From the NCBI GenBank assembly GCA_963812195.1, contig CAWEUI010000001.1:382578-446577 (forward strand): a DNA stretch of 64,000 nt, written 5' to 3'. The position numbers and the translations under genes were made by a program. This DNA comes from ZC4RG30 sp963812195. Lineage in GTDB: Bacteria; Pseudomonadota; Gammaproteobacteria; Steroidobacterales; Steroidobacteraceae. Shown piece after piece: positions 1 to 11,956 of this stretch; positions within the stretch are counted from its first letter, which is position 1, and every line of letters starts with the position of its first letter. The notes below the pieces were generated by a model that was given only the letters and a program-made list of their open reading frames with translations, did not search any database and was not told the origin of the DNA.

Positions 1-1
1 C

Positions 2-760
2 GGCTATGTGGTCGTGCTGATCGCCCTGATCGCGGCATTCAGCGACCGGCTGGGGGGCCTCACCGTGGCCTTCGGCGTGGCCGGCGCCGGCATCGCCTTC
101 GCCCTGCAGGAAGTCATCGCCAGCGCGGCCGGCTGGGTGGCAATCTCGTTTGGCCGGTTCTACGCGCTTGGCGACCGGGTACAGCTCGGCGGCATCAAGG
201 GTGACGTCATCGACATCGGCGTCCTGCGCACGACCCTGATGGAGGTCGGCCAGTGGGTCAACGGCGATCTGTACAACGGCCGTATCGTCAGAGTCGCCAA
301 CAGCTTCGTATTCAAGGAGCCTGTATTCAACTATTCCGCGGACTTCCCCTTCCTGTGGGACGAAATCACCGTGCAGGTTCGCTACGGCTCGGACTGGAAA
401 TATGCGCGCAGCATGCTCGAGAAGGTGGCGGATGAGGTTTGTGGCGACTTCGCGCGGCAGTCGCGCGAGTCGTGGCACGAGGCGGTCCGCAGGTACGCGC
501 TCGAAGAGGCACGCGTGGAACCGATGGTCACGCAGGGCTCGGACGACAACCTGTTGAACATGACCGTGCGCTACATCGTCCATTACCGGACACGACGCTC
601 GGTCAGGGATCGGCTGTGCACGCGCATCCTCGAAGAGGTGGACAAGTCCGACAATCGCATCCGCCTGGCATCACCGATACTGGAGATCGTCAATCTGCCG
701 CGCTTGGATATCTCGCTGCAGCATGGCGAAGGCAGCATTCGCAGCCGCTACGAACCGTAG
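2..760 (+). CDS. MscS-family mechanosensitive channel, 3' part only
   Basis: The reading frame is open from the left edge, so the true start lies outside the window and about 252 C-terminal residues remain. The first 45 residues form a hydrophobic, Gly/Ala-rich helix like the pore-lining segment of MscS (VAGAGIAFALQEVIAS). A beta domain with the family-typical GDRVQLGGIKGDV stretch follows, then a charged alpha/beta C-terminal domain. MscS channels sit in the inner membrane and release solutes on hypo-osmotic shock. This copy is distinct from the second MscS-type gene at 30166. Nothing recognisable was seen in the 99 bases between its stop and the next gene, which runs the opposite way. Confidence 0.85.
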   Translation, partial: GYVVVLIALIAAFSDRLGGLTVAFGVAGAGIAFALQEVIASAAGWVAISFGRFYALGDRVQLGGIKGDVIDIGVLRTTLMEVGQWVNGDLYNGRIVRVANSFVFKEPVFNYSADFPFLWDEITVQVRYGSDWKYARSMLEKVADEVCGDFARQSRESWHEAVRRYALEEARVEPMVTQGSDDNLLNMTVRYIVHYRTRRSVRDRLCTRILEEVDKSDNRIRLASPILEIVNLPRLDISLQHGEGSIRSRYEP

Positions 761-859
761 GATCGTGCCTGGCCCCTGCCCATCCGCCGCAGCGCGCGTG
801 GCGGCACGGACGCCTGCAGCACGGCATTTGCTGCCAGCGCGATCCAGAGCGGCAGCGGG

Positions 860-2401
860 CTATTTGTCGGACGCAATCCCCATGGACCTGAAGCGTCCCG
901 TCGAATTCTTCGCAACCGAATGACCGAAAACCACGCGGTCCTTGCCCGCTTCCTTGGCTTCATACAACGCGCTGTCGGCCCGCGCGAAGGTGGCCGTCCA
1001 GCCCGCATCGCCACCGACGCTGCACGCAATGCCGAAGCTGGAGGTGAAGGACACCGGTCCCCTGGGTGAGTCCACCGTGCTCTTGTTGATCTGGTAACGG
1101 ATCCGGCCCGCCATCTCGTGCAGCGAGTCCGGCGTGAAGATCCCGGGGCACAGGATCCCGAATTCCTCGCCTCCGAGGCGGGCCGCCAGGTCATCCCGCC
1201 CACGCAACTGACCGGCCAGCACTTCGCCGACCGCGGCCAGCACACGGTCGCCGATTTCGTGACCCAGCGTGTCGTTGATCTGCTTGAAATCGTCCAGGTC
1301 CATCAGAATCAGGCCGTAACCCTCGCCCGACTCCCGGAAACGCTGGAACACCGCTTCGGCGCGCTCACTGAACACGCGCCGATTTGCCAGTCCGGTCAGG
1401 AAGTCGGTGGTGCTTTCCTTGAGCAGCTTGGCGTTGCTTTCCTCCAGCGCCCCCTTTGCCGCGGTGAGTTCAGTGATGTCGGTCACCAGCACGAAGAAGC
1501 CGCGCACGGTGCCGGCCTCGTCCCGATCCGGCAGGTATTGTCCTTCGGTATGACGCGGATTGCCGTCCGGACCGGGCATGCAGCGCTGGAAGCGCTGTGC
1601 ATCTCCGCGCAGGGCCGCGTACGCATGCGGGGAATTGCGCACGTAGAGCTCCTCGCCCAGCACCTCGCGGAAGTGCTTGCCGATCATCTGCTCCGGAGTC
1701 AGTCCGGAGTACTGGCGGTAGGCATCGTTGGCAAACTCGCAGCGCAACTCCGGGTTCCAGTACCCGATCAACGCCGGGATGTGGTCGGCAATGCGCTGCA
1801 GACGGCGCTCCATCTCCGTGTGCTTCTGCTCCGAAGCCGCGGCCACGCCCAGCAGCATCTCACTCTCCACGGCCAGTTCGCGCGCCTGGATCATGTCCTG
1901 GACCAGGCCCGCGTAATCACTCCACACGGCAACGTCATCGGCGCTGAAATCGCGCGGCCGCGTGTCCATGGCGCACAGCGTGCCGATTGCTTCCCCGCCG
2001 CGGGTGAACACCGGCGTGCCCAGGTACGCGCGCACGTGCGGCTCGCCCTGCACCAGCGGATGGGCGGCATAGCGTTCATCCTGCAGCGCATCGGGTATCA
2101 CCAGCGCCTTGCGCTGCTGGATGGTGCGCGTGCAGAAGGAGACCTCCCGCGGCACCTCCTTGATCTCGAGCCCGACGCCGGACTTGACCCACGCGCGCGC
2201 CTCGTCCACCAGCGAGACCACGACAACGGGCACATCCAGCGCCCGGGCGGCGAGCCGGGTCACCCGATCAAACGACTCCTCCGGGGGAGTATCGAGGATT
2301 CCAAGCCGGTGCAGATCCCGGAGCCGCCTTTCCTCGGCAGCCGAGACCGTCGACGCCTCATGCGCCGCAGGTACACCTGTTGTCTTTCGCGTTGCGCTCA
2401 C
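860..2401 (-). CDS. GAF-PAS-GGDEF diguanylate cyclase
   Basis: This is a 513-residue soluble signalling protein. A GAF domain spans about residues 25-175 (ILDTPPEESFDRVTRLAA start, SFCTRTI centre), a PAS domain about 200-320, and a GGDEF domain about 335-490. The active site is GGEEF, so cyclase activity making c-di-GMP from two GTP is expected. The usual inhibitory RxxD motif five residues before GGEEF reads GRDD, so product feedback may be weak. No membrane segment is visible, so the input is cytosolic. It lies directly downstream of the GGDEF-EAL gene on the same strand with a 53-base gap and may be co-transcribed with it. Confidence 0.9.
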   Translation of the reverse strand: MSATRKTTGVPAAHEASTVSAAEERRLRDLHRLGILDTPPEESFDRVTRLAARALDVPVVVVSLVDEARAWVKSGVGLEIKEVPREVSFCTRTIQQRKALVIPDALQDERYAAHPLVQGEPHVRAYLGTPVFTRGGEAIGTLCAMDTRPRDFSADDVAVWSDYAGLVQDMIQARELAVESEMLLGVAAASEQKHTEMERRLQRIADHIPALIGYWNPELRCEFANDAYRQYSGLTPEQMIGKHFREVLGEELYVRNSPHAYAALRGDAQRFQRCMPGPDGNPRHTEGQYLPDRDEAGTVRGFFVLVTDITELTAAKGALEESNAKLLKESTTDFLTGLANRRVFSERAEAVFQRFRESGEGYGLILMDLDDFKQINDTLGHEIGDRVLAAVGEVLAGQLRGRDDLAARLGGEEFGILCPGIFTPDSLHEMAGRIRYQINKSTVDSPRGPVSFTSSFGIACSVGGDAGWTATFARADSALYEAKEAGKDRVVFGHSVAKNSTGRFRSMGIASDK

Positions 2402-2454
2402 GGGAATCGTCTGTCCTGTAATTCTCCGGTGAACAGATCAGCTGCCGCTTGCCA

Positions 2455-5136
2455 TCAACCGCCCGGCGGCGGATTCTTGCTGAGCCGGCTCGGTTGCGCA
2501 ATGCCGTAGCCCTGCGCGTAGTCCACGCCGAGCTGGCGCAGCGTCTCGATGATCTCCGGATTCTCGGCGAACTCGGCGATCACCTGCTTGCCGGTCAGGC
2601 GCCCGATCTCGTTGATCGAGCGGACCATTTCCCGATCGATCGGGTCGTTCAATATGCCGCGCACGAAGCTGCCGTCGATTTTCAGGAAATCGACCGGGAA
2701 CTGCTTCAGGTAATTGAACGAGGACATGCCGGTGCCGAAGTCGTCGAGCGCGAACTTGCAGCCCAACTCCTTGAGCGATCGAATGAAACGATTGGCCTGC
2801 GAGAAGCTGGCCACCGCCGAGGTCTCGGTGATCTCGAAGCAGATCTTCGAGGCGTCCAGCCCGCTCTTCTGGAACTGCTCGATGATGAACGGCAGGAACT
2901 TGTCATCGCCCAGGCTTTGCGCCGAAAGATTTATCGCGCACATCAGCAGCCGTTCCCGCTCATCGGCCTCGGATACCAGCCAGCGGAAAGTGTTTTCGAT
3001 CACCCAGCGGTCGATGGCCGGGGTGATGTTGTAGCGTTCTGCCGCAGCGATGAAGTGATCCGGCGAGACGATCTTGCCCGCCTCGTCGCGCATGCGGACG
3101 AGGATTTCGTAGTGCTCGCCCTCTTCCCGGTGCTTGAGCGGCATGATGGGCATGCGGTACAGCTCGAAACGGCCGTCGTCCAGCGCCGCGCTGATGCGTG
3201 CCGCCCACTGCGTCTCGCGCCGCCGGCGCATCAGTTCGATATCGTTCTCGGCAAAGCTGTGCACGCGGTTGCGCCCCTGCTCCTTGGCCGCCGCGCAGGC
3301 GCCCTCGGCGGCAGACAGGATCGAGGCCACGTCGGCATTGTCCGCCGTGATCGGCACCACACCCACGCTGGCCGAGAGCTTGAATACCCGCTCTTCCCAC
3401 TCGAAGCGGAAGTTCTTGATTGCCTCGCGCAGCACTTCGGCGGTGCGCAACGCCTCTTCCAGCGTAGTGGATTCCAGCAGCACGCCGTATTCGTCGCCGC
3501 CCAGGCGCGACAGAGTATCGCGCCAGCGGATCTTGGACTTCAGCAATGCGCCGATCTGGCCCAGCAGCGTATCGCCCGCGGCATGGCCGCAGGAGTCGTT
3601 GATCATCTTGAACTGGTCGAGGTCCAGATGGCACAGCGCGTAGGAGCCTTCCTGCGCGCGGGCACTCTTCAGGGCCCGCTCGATACGGCTCTCGAACTCG
3701 CGCCGATTGACCAGGCCCGTCACCGCATCGTGGCTCGCGTGGTAGGAAAGCTTGCGGTTCAACTCGCGGCTTTCGCTCACGTCGTGGAAAACCAGCACGG
3801 CGCCGACAACCTTGCCGGCACCGTCGCGGATCGGCGCCGCGGTGCTCTCCACGTACAGTTCATTGCCATCGCGGCGGATCATCAGCATGGGCCGCCCGGA
3901 CTTCATCGGCCGCACGCGGCGGATGCTGCCGGTCAGCGGGTTTTCCAGCGGCTCGCAGGTCTCCTCGTGGAACGCGCGGAACACCTCGTCCACATCCCGG
4001 CCCATCGCGTCCTCGAGACGCCAGCCGGTGAGGTTCTCGGCCACCGGATTGATGTAATCGATGATGGAATTGGCATCGGTGGTGATGACGCCGTCACCGA
4101 TGGCCTGCAGGATGATCTGCGAGCTTTCCTTCTCGCGGAACAGCGCCTCTTCGTAGACCTTGCGCTCGGTGATATCCAGTTCCACGCCGATCAGGCGCTG
4201 CAGGCGCCCCTGACCATCGAAGCGGCCCTTGGCACGGCTGATCACCCAGCGATACTCGCCACTGGCGTGGCGCATCCGATGGATACTCTCGAAAATCGGC
4301 GCGCCGCCCGAGACGTGCTTGAACATGGCCTCCTGCACGCGCGAGAGGTCGTCCGGATGCACCATGCCGCGCCAGTCGACGATGTCGTCCGGCCCCAGGT
4401 GCGCGTAGCCCATCATCTCCTTCCAGCGATCCGAGACGAACAGGCGGTTGCTGTCGAAACTGAAATCCCACATGCCCTCGCTGGAGGCCGCTTCGATCAG
4501 CGCGTAGCGTTCCGACAATTCGCCCAGTCGCGTGGAGATGGCCAGCCGCTCCAGGCCCGAAGCCAGGCTGGTGCCGATCAGCTTGAGCAGAAGCTGGACA
4601 TTGACGTCCCACGGACCGCGCGCGGTGGCGCGGCCCAGCACCAGCATGCCGGCCGGACGGCCCTGCATGTGCAAGGCCACGGCCAGCATCGAGGACAGCC
4701 CGAGGCCGGCAACCAGCCGGGTTTCCTCCGGGCCTTCCCGACCCGGCACGGAAGTGTCGCGGTACTCGGTCAGGCGCAGATGCTCGAAGCGGGAAGCCAG
4801 GAACGGGAACTGCGCAAGTTCGGCTGCACGCAACTCCTCTTCGCGGAACGGGCCATCGGCGGCCTGTGCCGCAGCCACCTGGTCGAAGCGCTCGCCTGCC
4901 TCGTCGAGCAGCGCGAGAATTGCGGCATCGGCGCCGGCTGCGCTGCGCAGGGTTTCCAGCGCGGCACCGAGCACGGCATCGCGGTTGCCCGCCGAGAGGT
5001 TCTGCAGGTCCACCGCCGACTTGGTGCATTCGACGTCCAGACCCAGCACGATGCCTCGCCGGGCATCCCACAGGGCGCCCGCGAATACATCAGTAGCGGC
5101 TGGATCGAATGACGCGACCTGTCGGGTTGAAGACAT
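2455..5136 (-). CDS. GAF-PAS-PAS-GGDEF-EAL dual c-di-GMP protein
   Basis: This is an 893-residue multidomain protein: an N-terminal GAF-like region (about 30-200), two PAS domains (about 210-330 and 340-460), GGDEF (about 470-630) and EAL (about 645-890). The cyclase site is GGDEY with an intact inhibitory RWRD five residues upstream. The phosphodiesterase domain begins with EIL in place of EAL and keeps the metal and catalytic residues: INLS, FEITET, DDFGTG, LKIDG, AEFAE and AQGYG. Both making and degrading c-di-GMP are chemically possible. Which dominates cannot be read from sequence. The long open frame on the opposite strand here is a GC-rich shadow. Confidence 0.92.
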   Translation of the reverse strand: MSSTRQVASFDPAATDVFAGALWDARRGIVLGLDVECTKSAVDLQNLSAGNRDAVLGAALETLRSAAGADAAILALLDEAGERFDQVAAAQAADGPFREEELRAAELAQFPFLASRFEHLRLTEYRDTSVPGREGPEETRLVAGLGLSSMLAVALHMQGRPAGMLVLGRATARGPWDVNVQLLLKLIGTSLASGLERLAISTRLGELSERYALIEAASSEGMWDFSFDSNRLFVSDRWKEMMGYAHLGPDDIVDWRGMVHPDDLSRVQEAMFKHVSGGAPIFESIHRMRHASGEYRWVISRAKGRFDGQGRLQRLIGVELDITERKVYEEALFREKESSQIILQAIGDGVITTDANSIIDYINPVAENLTGWRLEDAMGRDVDEVFRAFHEETCEPLENPLTGSIRRVRPMKSGRPMLMIRRDGNELYVESTAAPIRDGAGKVVGAVLVFHDVSESRELNRKLSYHASHDAVTGLVNRREFESRIERALKSARAQEGSYALCHLDLDQFKMINDSCGHAAGDTLLGQIGALLKSKIRWRDTLSRLGGDEYGVLLESTTLEEALRTAEVLREAIKNFRFEWEERVFKLSASVGVVPITADNADVASILSAAEGACAAAKEQGRNRVHSFAENDIELMRRRRETQWAARISAALDDGRFELYRMPIMPLKHREEGEHYEILVRMRDEAGKIVSPDHFIAAAERYNITPAIDRWVIENTFRWLVSEADERERLLMCAINLSAQSLGDDKFLPFIIEQFQKSGLDASKICFEITETSAVASFSQANRFIRSLKELGCKFALDDFGTGMSSFNYLKQFPVDFLKIDGSFVRGILNDPIDREMVRSINEIGRLTGKQVIAEFAENPEIIETLRQLGVDYAQGYGIAQPSRLSKNPPPGG

Positions 5137-5278
5137 TTCCCGAAACTTCCCCTAACGTCCAAGCAGTCTTACAGAATCCATGGGGCCCGCGCCACGACTG
5201 GCACCTCATTTCAACCGGCTGCCAGCACGAGACAGATTCTGTCACATCAGGCCAGGAATCTCCCGCAACCTGTTGTGA

Positions 5279-6229
5279 TTACTGGGAATTGCGATCCCGA
5301 GTGGTTGATTCCACCCAGTAACGCGGCCGGCGCTTCACTTCCGCATAGATCTTGGCCACGTACTCGCCCACCACCCCCAGCGACAGCAGCTGCGCCCCAC
5401 CCAGCACATAGATGGGCAGCGCCGTGGACGCCCAGCCCGGCAGGGCGTGGTTCGTGAACAGCCGTACCGCCAGTACCCACACCGCAACCGCCCCGGAGAG
5501 CAGGAACAGGGCGGCCCCCAGCGCCGCGATCAGGCGCAGCGGTACCGCGCTGAACGAGGTGATCCCGTCGATGCCCAGACCCAGCATTCTGGCCAGCGAG
5601 TAGCTGCTCTTGCCGTCGGCACGGGGTTGGCGGTCATACAGCACCCGCGCGCTGCGAAACCCCAGACGCGGCACCAGTCCGCGCAGGTACAGGTTGGCCT
5701 CCGGATGAGCCAGCAATGCCGCTCGCGCGGCCCGCCCGAGCAGACGGAAATCTCCGTGGTCTGGCACCACCTCGACTCCCAGCACACCGAGCAGGCGGTA
5801 GTAGGCGCGTGCCGATCCACGCTTGAAAGGGGAATCCTGCGCCCGTTCGCGTCGCACGCCCAACACCACCTCATGGCCCTCGGCATGCGCATCGACCATG
5901 GCCTCGATGGCATTCACGTCATCCTGCAGGTCCGCATCGACGCTGATCACGGCGTCGCCATCGGCATTTTCGATGCCCGCGAGCAGCGCGTTCTGGTGGC
6001 CGCAGTTGTGTGACAGCTTGACGCCGACCACATCCGGATACGCTGTCGCGAAGCGCTGGATCAGCGCCCAGGTGCCGTCGCTGCTGCCATCGTCGATCAG
6101 CCACAGGTTACTGCCCGCGTCGATCTTGCCACTGGCGTGCAAAGCCTCCAGAACCTGCCGCAACCGCTGCACGCTGGCGGCCAGCACGGCCGATTCGTTG
6201 AAGCACGGAACGACGATGGACAGACGCAT
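5279..6229 (-). CDS. GT2 polyprenyl-phosphate glycosyltransferase (GtrB/ArnC-like)
   Basis: Translation is taken from ATG 6229 (MRLSIVVPCFNES), which has a GGAG eight bases upstream. This gives 316 residues. The N-terminal GT-A domain carries the family opening IVVPCFNE and the nucleotide-sugar/metal motif DADLQDD. Two C-terminal membrane helices and the ending SLGVVGEYVAKIYAEVKRRP are typical of DPM1/GtrB/ArnC enzymes, which move a sugar from UDP-sugar to undecaprenyl phosphate on the inner face of the membrane. The ArnT-like gene lies immediately upstream on the same strand (23-base gap) and could use the lipid-linked sugar. The sugar cannot be identified from the sequence. Confidence 0.9.
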   Translation of the reverse strand: MRLSIVVPCFNESAVLAASVQRLRQVLEALHASGKIDAGSNLWLIDDGSSDGTWALIQRFATAYPDVVGVKLSHNCGHQNALLAGIENADGDAVISVDADLQDDVNAIEAMVDAHAEGHEVVLGVRRERAQDSPFKRGSARAYYRLLGVLGVEVVPDHGDFRLLGRAARAALLAHPEANLYLRGLVPRLGFRSARVLYDRQPRADGKSSYSLARMLGLGIDGITSFSAVPLRLIAALGAALFLLSGAVAVWVLAVRLFTNHALPGWASTALPIYVLGGAQLLSLGVVGEYVAKIYAEVKRRPRYWVESTTRDRNSQ

Positions 6230-6252
6230 TGGCGCGGCTCCGGGGGACAATT

Positions 6253-7941
6253 TCAGGGTTGATAGTACAGGGCGCGGCCCGGATCGCCGCGCGCCACGCA
6301 GTCCGCGCGCGGTTGGCCCTGGACCAGATACCAGTGCTCGGCTCCGGTCACACCCACGTCCTGCCGCGATGGGATCGTGCCAAAGCACGTGGCCAACATG
6401 TCCGCCGGAACGAGCAACTGTCGGTCCGGTGCCGCGGCCAGCCACGCTGCGGCGTCATACGCCTCCTGATTCCCCTCGCGGAAGCGTCGATTGCCGAAGT
6501 TCACCGAAGGGCGCTGCAGGTGCCACAGGAAATCCTCCTTGTAGGCAAGCAGACCCAGCTCACGCCCCGGCGCGGCCACCCGTTGCAGTCGCGCAATGAA
6601 GTCGCGCGCCGAGCGAACGCCGTCCATCTGCGGGAAGACCCACCAGCCCATGATCAGCCAGCCAGCCGCCAGTGTCGTGAGCAGCGCGTACTGCGCCCTG
6701 CCCCGCCACCACGCCAGTAGCGTCACCAATCCGATCGCACCGAGCACGACCAGTGGCGCCACGCCCGCCACGCCGCCGGCCTCGAGCAGCGCGCGGCCAC
6801 GCGCGGGTTCCAGTACCCGCAACCACAGCACCGCTGCCGCGCAGCCCAGTGCCACCAGCGCAGTCAGCGCTGTCAGCATGCGCTGCACGCCGACCCGCGC
6901 GAGCAGCGCCGGCAACAGGTAGCCGGCCGGCAATGTCAGCATCGGCAATGCCGAGAGGATGTAGACGTCACGCTTGCCGCGGCTCACCGTGAAGAACACC
7001 AGGTAGAGCACAACGAAGCCCAGTGGCAGCAGTACCCGCGCGTCGCGCCTGGCCAGTGCCTCGCGCCAGCGCGGCACCAGCCAGGGCAGCAACGCAATGG
7101 CGGGCAGCCACAGCGTGGCCATGACCTGCAGGTAGTACCAGACCGGCATGAAGTGGTGCCACGGCTCGACGTAGCGATCCACCGTCTGCGTCACCACCAG
7201 TTCGTGGAAGTAGGCCGCAATCGCCGGATCGCGCAGCGCCTGCAGCCAGATCGGCAGCAGCCATGCACCCACCACCAGGCACCACGCGCCCGGCGCCACC
7301 AACCACATCAGGAAGGGCCGCTGCCACTTCACACCGGGCCAGCCACGCCACACCGCATACAGCCAGGGCAGCAGCACGAAGAACGAGAAGAAGCCGACCA
7401 CCTTGGCCAGGGTGCCCAGGCCTGCGGCGAGGCCCGCACCGATGGCCCACCACCAGCCGCCACCCAGCAGCAGCTGGCGCAACAGGCAGTACAGCGACAA
7501 CACGGTAAAGAACATCAGCAGCGCATCGAGCTGGCCGCGCCGCGCCTGCAACACGAACTGCACCGTGGCCAGCAGCAGCCAGGCGCCATACCAGCCGGCA
7601 TCGCGATTCCACAGTCGCCGGCCAAGATCGTAGACCAGCGCCAGTGTCCCCAGTCCCGCCAGCAGCGACGGGAGCAGGAACCCGACGCGTTCCGATCTGG
7701 TCAGCCAGTAGCAGAGCGCCTGCATCCAGAACAGCAGTGGCGGCTTGTCCTGGAAGAAGTCGCCGCCGACCATCGGGATCAGCCAGTTGCCGGTGTGCAG
7801 CATGGTGCGTGCGATCAGCGCGTACACGGGCTCGTCGGCGGGCCAGGGCCCGCGCAGGCCCAGGCCCGCGCCGATCACGACCAGGCCGGCCAGCAACAGC
7901 CAGGCCAGGTCGCGGCGGGTCGATGGCTGCGCGCTGCTCAT
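6253..7941 (-). CDS. ArnT-like membrane glycosyltransferase (GT39/GT83)
   Basis: A 562-residue integral membrane protein with about 12 hydrophobic segments. The first periplasmic loop carries DEPVYALIARTM, WLIPMVGG and FFQDKPPLLFW, the signature of ArnT/PMT-type enzymes that transfer a sugar from a polyprenyl phosphate carrier to lipid A or another acceptor outside the inner membrane. ATG 7941 is chosen because it overlaps the upstream acyltransferase stop as ATGA. The order acyltransferase, ArnT-like, GT2 on one strand looks like one operon for adding a sugar to an envelope lipid. Canonical arn genes (arnA, arnB, arnD) are absent here, so aminoarabinose is not implied. Confidence 0.9.
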   Translation of the reverse strand: MSSAQPSTRRDLAWLLLAGLVVIGAGLGLRGPWPADEPVYALIARTMLHTGNWLIPMVGGDFFQDKPPLLFWMQALCYWLTRSERVGFLLPSLLAGLGTLALVYDLGRRLWNRDAGWYGAWLLLATVQFVLQARRGQLDALLMFFTVLSLYCLLRQLLLGGGWWWAIGAGLAAGLGTLAKVVGFFSFFVLLPWLYAVWRGWPGVKWQRPFLMWLVAPGAWCLVVGAWLLPIWLQALRDPAIAAYFHELVVTQTVDRYVEPWHHFMPVWYYLQVMATLWLPAIALLPWLVPRWREALARRDARVLLPLGFVVLYLVFFTVSRGKRDVYILSALPMLTLPAGYLLPALLARVGVQRMLTALTALVALGCAAAVLWLRVLEPARGRALLEAGGVAGVAPLVVLGAIGLVTLLAWWRGRAQYALLTTLAAGWLIMGWWVFPQMDGVRSARDFIARLQRVAAPGRELGLLAYKEDFLWHLQRPSVNFGNRRFREGNQEAYDAAAWLAAAPDRQLLVPADMLATCFGTIPSRQDVGVTGAEHWYLVQGQPRADCVARGDPGRALYYQP

Positions 7942-8666
7942 GTCACCAGTGCCGTGCGTGCCAGTTCGTACTGGCGGGCCAGCTCCTGCTCCAGCCGCAG
8001 GCGCATGACTTGCATCACACCCTCCTCGCCCAGCGCCAGCTCCCGGTCCACGTACACCGGCGCACCAATGGCAACGGCGATGCGACTGCCGGGCCACGGC
8101 AACACGAACCGGTCCCAGCCGAAGCGCCAGGCGCGCGATGCGGCGAAGGCCATGGGCAGCAACGGCCTGCCCGAGAGTTGCGCCAGCAGCAGTGCGCCCG
8201 GCTTGAAGTGCTGGCGCGGTCCGGTCGGCCCGTCCGGCGTGATCACCGGCGATACACCCTGCTTGACCAGCAGCTCGTAGTAGTCGCGCAATGCACGTGC
8301 GCCGGTGCGCGTCGAGGAGCCGCGGATCACCACCATGCCGAGCCAGCCGGCGATGGTGGCCGGCACCTCCCCGTCCACGGAGGGCGAGACCAGCACGCCG
8401 AGTTTCAGGCCACGCCGGATCTGCAGCTGCAACCAGCGCCCGCAGAACAGCTCATGCTCGTGCCAGTAGCAGGGCAGCACGGACGGCGCGTTGGCCAGTG
8501 CGCCGTCCAGATGCCCGGCTCCGCTGACCTGCACGATGCGGCAACTGGCCCACCACAGGCGCAGCAGCAGGTACGCAAGCGGTGCCGCGAGCGCATAGAC
8601 CAGACGGCGCGCCACGGTCAGCCTGCGCCTCGAACGCGCCTGTTCGGGTAGAATTTCGGGCTTCAT
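7938..8666 (-). CDS. Lysophospholipid acyltransferase-like protein (DUF374)
   Basis: A 242-residue protein with an N-terminal hydrophobic helix (LVYALAAPLAYLLLRLWW) and the DUF374 pattern: YWHEHELF, SPSVDGE, RGSSTRTG, TPDGPTGPR and WDRF. The family is related to LpxL/PlsC-type acyltransferases and is usually annotated as acting on an envelope lipid, but substrates are poorly known. ATG 8666 gives MKPEIL. Its CAT complement overlaps the ATG of the divergent P450 gene within one CATG. The stop overlaps the start of the ArnT-like gene, so translational coupling is likely. Confidence 0.88.
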   Translation of the reverse strand: MKPEILPEQARSRRRLTVARRLVYALAAPLAYLLLRLWWASCRIVQVSGAGHLDGALANAPSVLPCYWHEHELFCGRWLQLQIRRGLKLGVLVSPSVDGEVPATIAGWLGMVVIRGSSTRTGARALRDYYELLVKQGVSPVITPDGPTGPRQHFKPGALLLAQLSGRPLLPMAFAASRAWRFGWDRFVLPWPGSRIAVAIGAPVYVDRELALGEEGVMQVMRLRLEQELARQYELARTALVT

Positions 8667-9989
8667 GGCCCCTGACACGCTCCTGCCGCCGGAATCGGAC
8701 CAGCGCTTCGATATCGGCTCGACCGCAGACTCGCTGGACCGCATGCGCGACCTCTACGCCCGGCACGGCGACGCCTATCGCGTCTATGCGCCGGGCCGCA
8801 AGTCACACACCTGGGTGTTCAACCACCCCGACGACGTGCGTCGCATCCTGATCGCCAATTACCGCAACTACACCAAGGGCGTCGGCTTCGACCGCATCAA
8901 GATCCTGCTCGGCAACGGCATCATAGTGAGCGAGGGCGAGTTCTGGAAGCGCCAGCGGCGCATGATGCAGCCCACCTTCCATCGCCGCATTCTCGCGCAG
9001 TTCGACCGGGTCATCGCCCGCGCCAACGACCGGCTGCTCGACCAATGGCAGCGCAAGTGCGAGGCCGGTGAGCCGGTCAACGTCACCGACGACATGAGCA
9101 TCATGACGCTGGAGATCGTGCTGCGCGTGATCTTCGGCGATGACCTGGACGCCATGGCCGCCGAGACCGGCGAGAACCCGTTCTCGCTGTTCACCGAGGA
9201 GCCGGCCCGCGACCTGGCCTTCGCCTACCGCTTCCGCAAGCTCGCAGCGCTGATCGGCAAGTTCGTGGCCCGTCGCCGCGCGGCCGGTGGCGCCCCGGCC
9301 GGCGATGCGCCCGACTACGTCTCGCTGCTGCTCGGCGCGCGCGACAAGCAAGGCGGCGCCGGCATGACGGACAAGGAGATCGTGGACGAGATCACCACGC
9401 TGGTGGTGGCTGGCCACGAGACCACGGCGAGCGCGCTGAACTGGACCTGGTACCTGCTGGGCGAACATCCGGATGTGGAGGCAAAACTGCATGCGGAAAT
9501 CGATGCCGGTGAGGAGCTGGCAACGCCCTCCCTGCAGGCAATGGAAGCACTGCCCTACTCGAACATGGTGGTACGCGAGGCGATGCGACTGTACCCGCCG
9601 GTGTGGGTGATCTCGCGGCGTACCATCGAGGCGGACACGCTCGGCGGCTTCACTGTACCGCCGGACACCGACGTGTTCTTCAGCCCCTACTTCGTGCACC
9701 GTCACCCGGACTTCTGGAGCGAGCCGGAGAAGTTCATTCCCGAGCGCTTCGCCCGCAGCGAGGGCGAGGACTCGAGGCCGAAACTCACCTACCTGCCCTT
9801 CTCCGCCGGCGCTCATCACTGCATCGGCGAGACGCTGGCCATCTACGAGATGCTGGTCCACTTCAATCGCTTTGCCCGGCGCTTCACCCTGCGTCGCATC
9901 GACGACGCCCCGGTCGAGTTCGAGGCACTGATCAATCTGCGCGCCACGCGCCCGTTCATCATGCGGCTGACGCCGCGCCGGAGCGCTCC

Positions 9990-9993
<4 letters not shown>
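8665..9993 (+). CDS. Cytochrome P450 monooxygenase
   Basis: A 442-residue soluble bacterial P450. The I-helix oxygen-activation motif AGHETTAS, the K-helix EAMR (ExxR) and the heme loop FSAGAHHCIGE with the thiolate Cys near residue 386 are all present. No membrane anchor is seen. P450s hydroxylate C-H bonds using O2 and electrons from separate redox partners; no ferredoxin or reductase is encoded next to it. The stop overlaps the start of the fatty-acyl-AMP ligase/carrier gene (ATGA), which suggests the substrate may be a carrier-bound or activated fatty acid. No strong ribosome site precedes ATG 8665. Confidence 0.95.

Positions 9994-11952
<1,959 letters not shown>

Positions 11953-11956
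<4 letters not shown>

Noticed and set aside
2449..5112. Plus-strand open frame of 887 codons opposite the GGDEF-EAL gene
   Set aside because: The minus strand encodes clear PAS, GGDEF and EAL motifs. The plus frame has no recognisable domain and is a by-product of GC-rich codon use.
6253..7941. Calling the glycosyltransferase arnT with an aminoarabinose role
   Set aside because: The motif shows the fold, but arnA, arnB and arnD are not present, so the sugar is not known.
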